Source: Methylophaga sp. (GTDB taxonomy: Bacteria; Pseudomonadota; Gammaproteobacteria; Nitrosococcales; Methylophagaceae). Taken from it: DNA of 6,867 bases. Positions 5,794 through 6,867 of the stretch are shown here, piece after piece (position 1 is the first letter of the stretch; each line of letters begins with the position of its first letter). The position numbers and the translations under genes are program-made. The notes beneath the pieces are model-generated. The model saw nothing but the letters and a program-made list of their open reading frames with translations. It was not told the origin of the DNA and searched no databases. The DNA lies in the NCBI GenBank assembly GCA_014762585.1, contig JABURN010000144.1, positions 1 to 6,867 of the forward strand, read 5' to 3'.

Positions 5794-6867
5794 CAGACCT
5801 GTGGATGGGCTCTTTCTACATGCGCCAGAATTTTATTCAGGGCGTTAAGATAGGCCTTGGCAGAGGCAATCACGATATCGGTATCAGCCCCCTGACCACT
5901 GACAATGCGACCGCCTTTTTCCAGACGTACATTAACTTCACCCTGGGCATCAGTACCGGTAGTGATGTTGCTGACCGAGTACAACTGCAGTTCGGTGTGA
6001 CTCTGCACAATCGATTCTATGGCTTTATAAGCCGCATCGACCGGGCCACTGCCACTCATCTGGGTATGGACCTCATCACCATCAACTGACAGCGTGACAT
6101 TCGCCACCGGCGTTTCGCCAGTTTCGCTGCAGACTTTCATCGACACCAAAGTAATGCGTTCGTCGGTAGCAGCAACCACATCACTGACCAGTGCCTGCAG
6201 ATCCTCGTCAAAGATCTCATGCTTTTTATCAGCCAGCTCCTTGAAACGGGTGAAGGCTGCATTAAGTTCGACTTCAGACTCCAGTTCAATGCCCAGTTCC
6301 TGCAGACGGCTTCGGAAAGCATTCCGGCCTGAGTGTTTGCCCAAAACCATGCGGTTGGTATTCCAGCCGACATCTTCGGCACGCATGATTTCGTAGGTTT
6401 CACGGTTTTTCAGCACACCATCCTGATGAATGCCCGATGCATGGGCAAAGGCATTGGCACCCACAATGGCTTTGTTTGGTTGCACGACAAATCCCGTGAC
6501 CCCGGAAACCAGACGAGAAGCCGGCAGAATGTGCTGGGTATCGATATTGGTATCGCAGGGGAACATATCCTGACGGGTCCGCACTGCCATCACCACTTCT
6601 TCCAATGCGGCATTACCGGCACGCTCACCCAGACCATTGATCGTGCATTCAACCTGACGGGCACCATTCATCACTGCTGACAGCGAGTTGGCGACAGCCA
6701 GCCCCAGATCGTTGTGACAATGCACCGAGAAGACGGCTTTGTCAGCGTTGGGAATGCGTTCTCGCATGGTGCCAATCAACGCTCCCAACTGATGCGGCAG
6801 GTTATATCCGACTGTATCCGGAATATACAGTGTGGTAGCCCGCGCATCACTCACGCCTCCCAAACAC
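5793..6867 (-). CDS. leuA: 2-isopropylmalate synthase, C-terminal part
   Basis: It condenses acetyl-CoA with 2-oxoisovalerate in the first committed step of leucine synthesis. About 357 residues are visible; the family is about 510-520 long, so roughly the first 155, including the N-terminal active-site part, lie beyond the window. Counting from the TTG at 6861-6863, the visible part has the end of the TIM barrel: IPDTVGY (14-20), metal-binding HCHND (48-52) and NGLGERAGN (76-84). [18 protein letters not shown] (143-160) and GKHSGRNAF (175-183) follow. From about 232 onward comes the LeuA regulatory domain, with [12 protein letters not shown] at 271-282, where leucine feedback normally acts. 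The TTG is not a real start. The outermost residues ([10 protein letters not shown]) depart from the family AGATT pattern, perhaps from sequence error. The stop overlaps the holD start by one base. Confidence 0.95.
   Translation of the reverse strand, partial: CLGGVSDARATTLYIPDTVGYNLPHQLGALIGTMRERIPNADKAVFSVHCHNDLGLAVANSLSAVMNGARQVECTINGLGERAGNAALEEVVMAVRTRQDMFPCDTNIDTQHILPASRLVSGVTGFVVQPNKAIVGANAFAHASGIHQDGVLKNRETYEIMRAEDVGWNTNRMVLGKHSGRNAFRSRLQELGIELESEVELNAAFTRFKELADKKHEIFDEDLQALVSDVVAATDERITLVSMKVCSETGETPVANVTLSVDGDEVHTQMSGSGPVDAAYKAIESIVQSHTELQLYSVSNITTGTDAQGEVNVRLEKGGRIVSGQGADTDIVIASAKAYLNALNKILAHVERAHPQV

Noticed and set aside
1..6867. tRNA, rRNA, insertion sequence, phage, toxin-antitoxin or CRISPR features
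   Set aside because: Nearly the whole window is occupied by recognisable housekeeping genes, and no spaced repeat array, transposase motif or tRNA-like fold was seen.

Overview
The window looks like ordinary chromosomal housekeeping DNA from a gammaproteobacterium. The protein sequences resemble Pseudomonas and E. coli enzymes (AmgK/MurU, Fe-type SodB, HolD next to RimI). The gene order does not match either genus, and codon use is balanced with moderate G+C. A marine methylotroph-like gammaproteobacterium such as Methylophaga is only a guess. I see no insertion sequence, phage gene, CRISPR array, tRNA or rRNA.

Layout. Bases 1-162 are a leader region with no large gene. It holds a 9-bp inverted repeat and a possible 18-codon leader ORF whose stop overlaps the amgK start. 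Bases 163-1832 on the + strand carry amgK and murU, overlapping by ATGA; together they recycle cell-wall MurNAc to UDP-MurNAc. All later genes are on the - strand. murU meets argF tail to tail with a 15-bp overlap. In transcription order the - strand reads leuA (5' end outside the window), holD, rimI, then sodB alone, then argD and argF.

The - strand falls into three units. leuA-holD-rimI is tightly packed (1-nt stop/start overlap, then a 12-nt gap) and joins leucine synthesis, the DNA polymerase III psi subunit and an acetyltransferase for a ribosomal protein. sodB has its own 155-bp upstream region and a strong hairpin terminator. argD-argF is a two-gene arginine unit with a 3-nt gap and a structured leader of about 100 nt.

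No wholly new system is evident. The points most worth a second look are the amgK leader ORF with its SD-covering hairpin, the hairpin-rich argD leader in which a promoter candidate lies upstream of the sodB terminator, the easily missed holD gene coupled to leuA, and a probable sequence error in leuA at the extreme right end.
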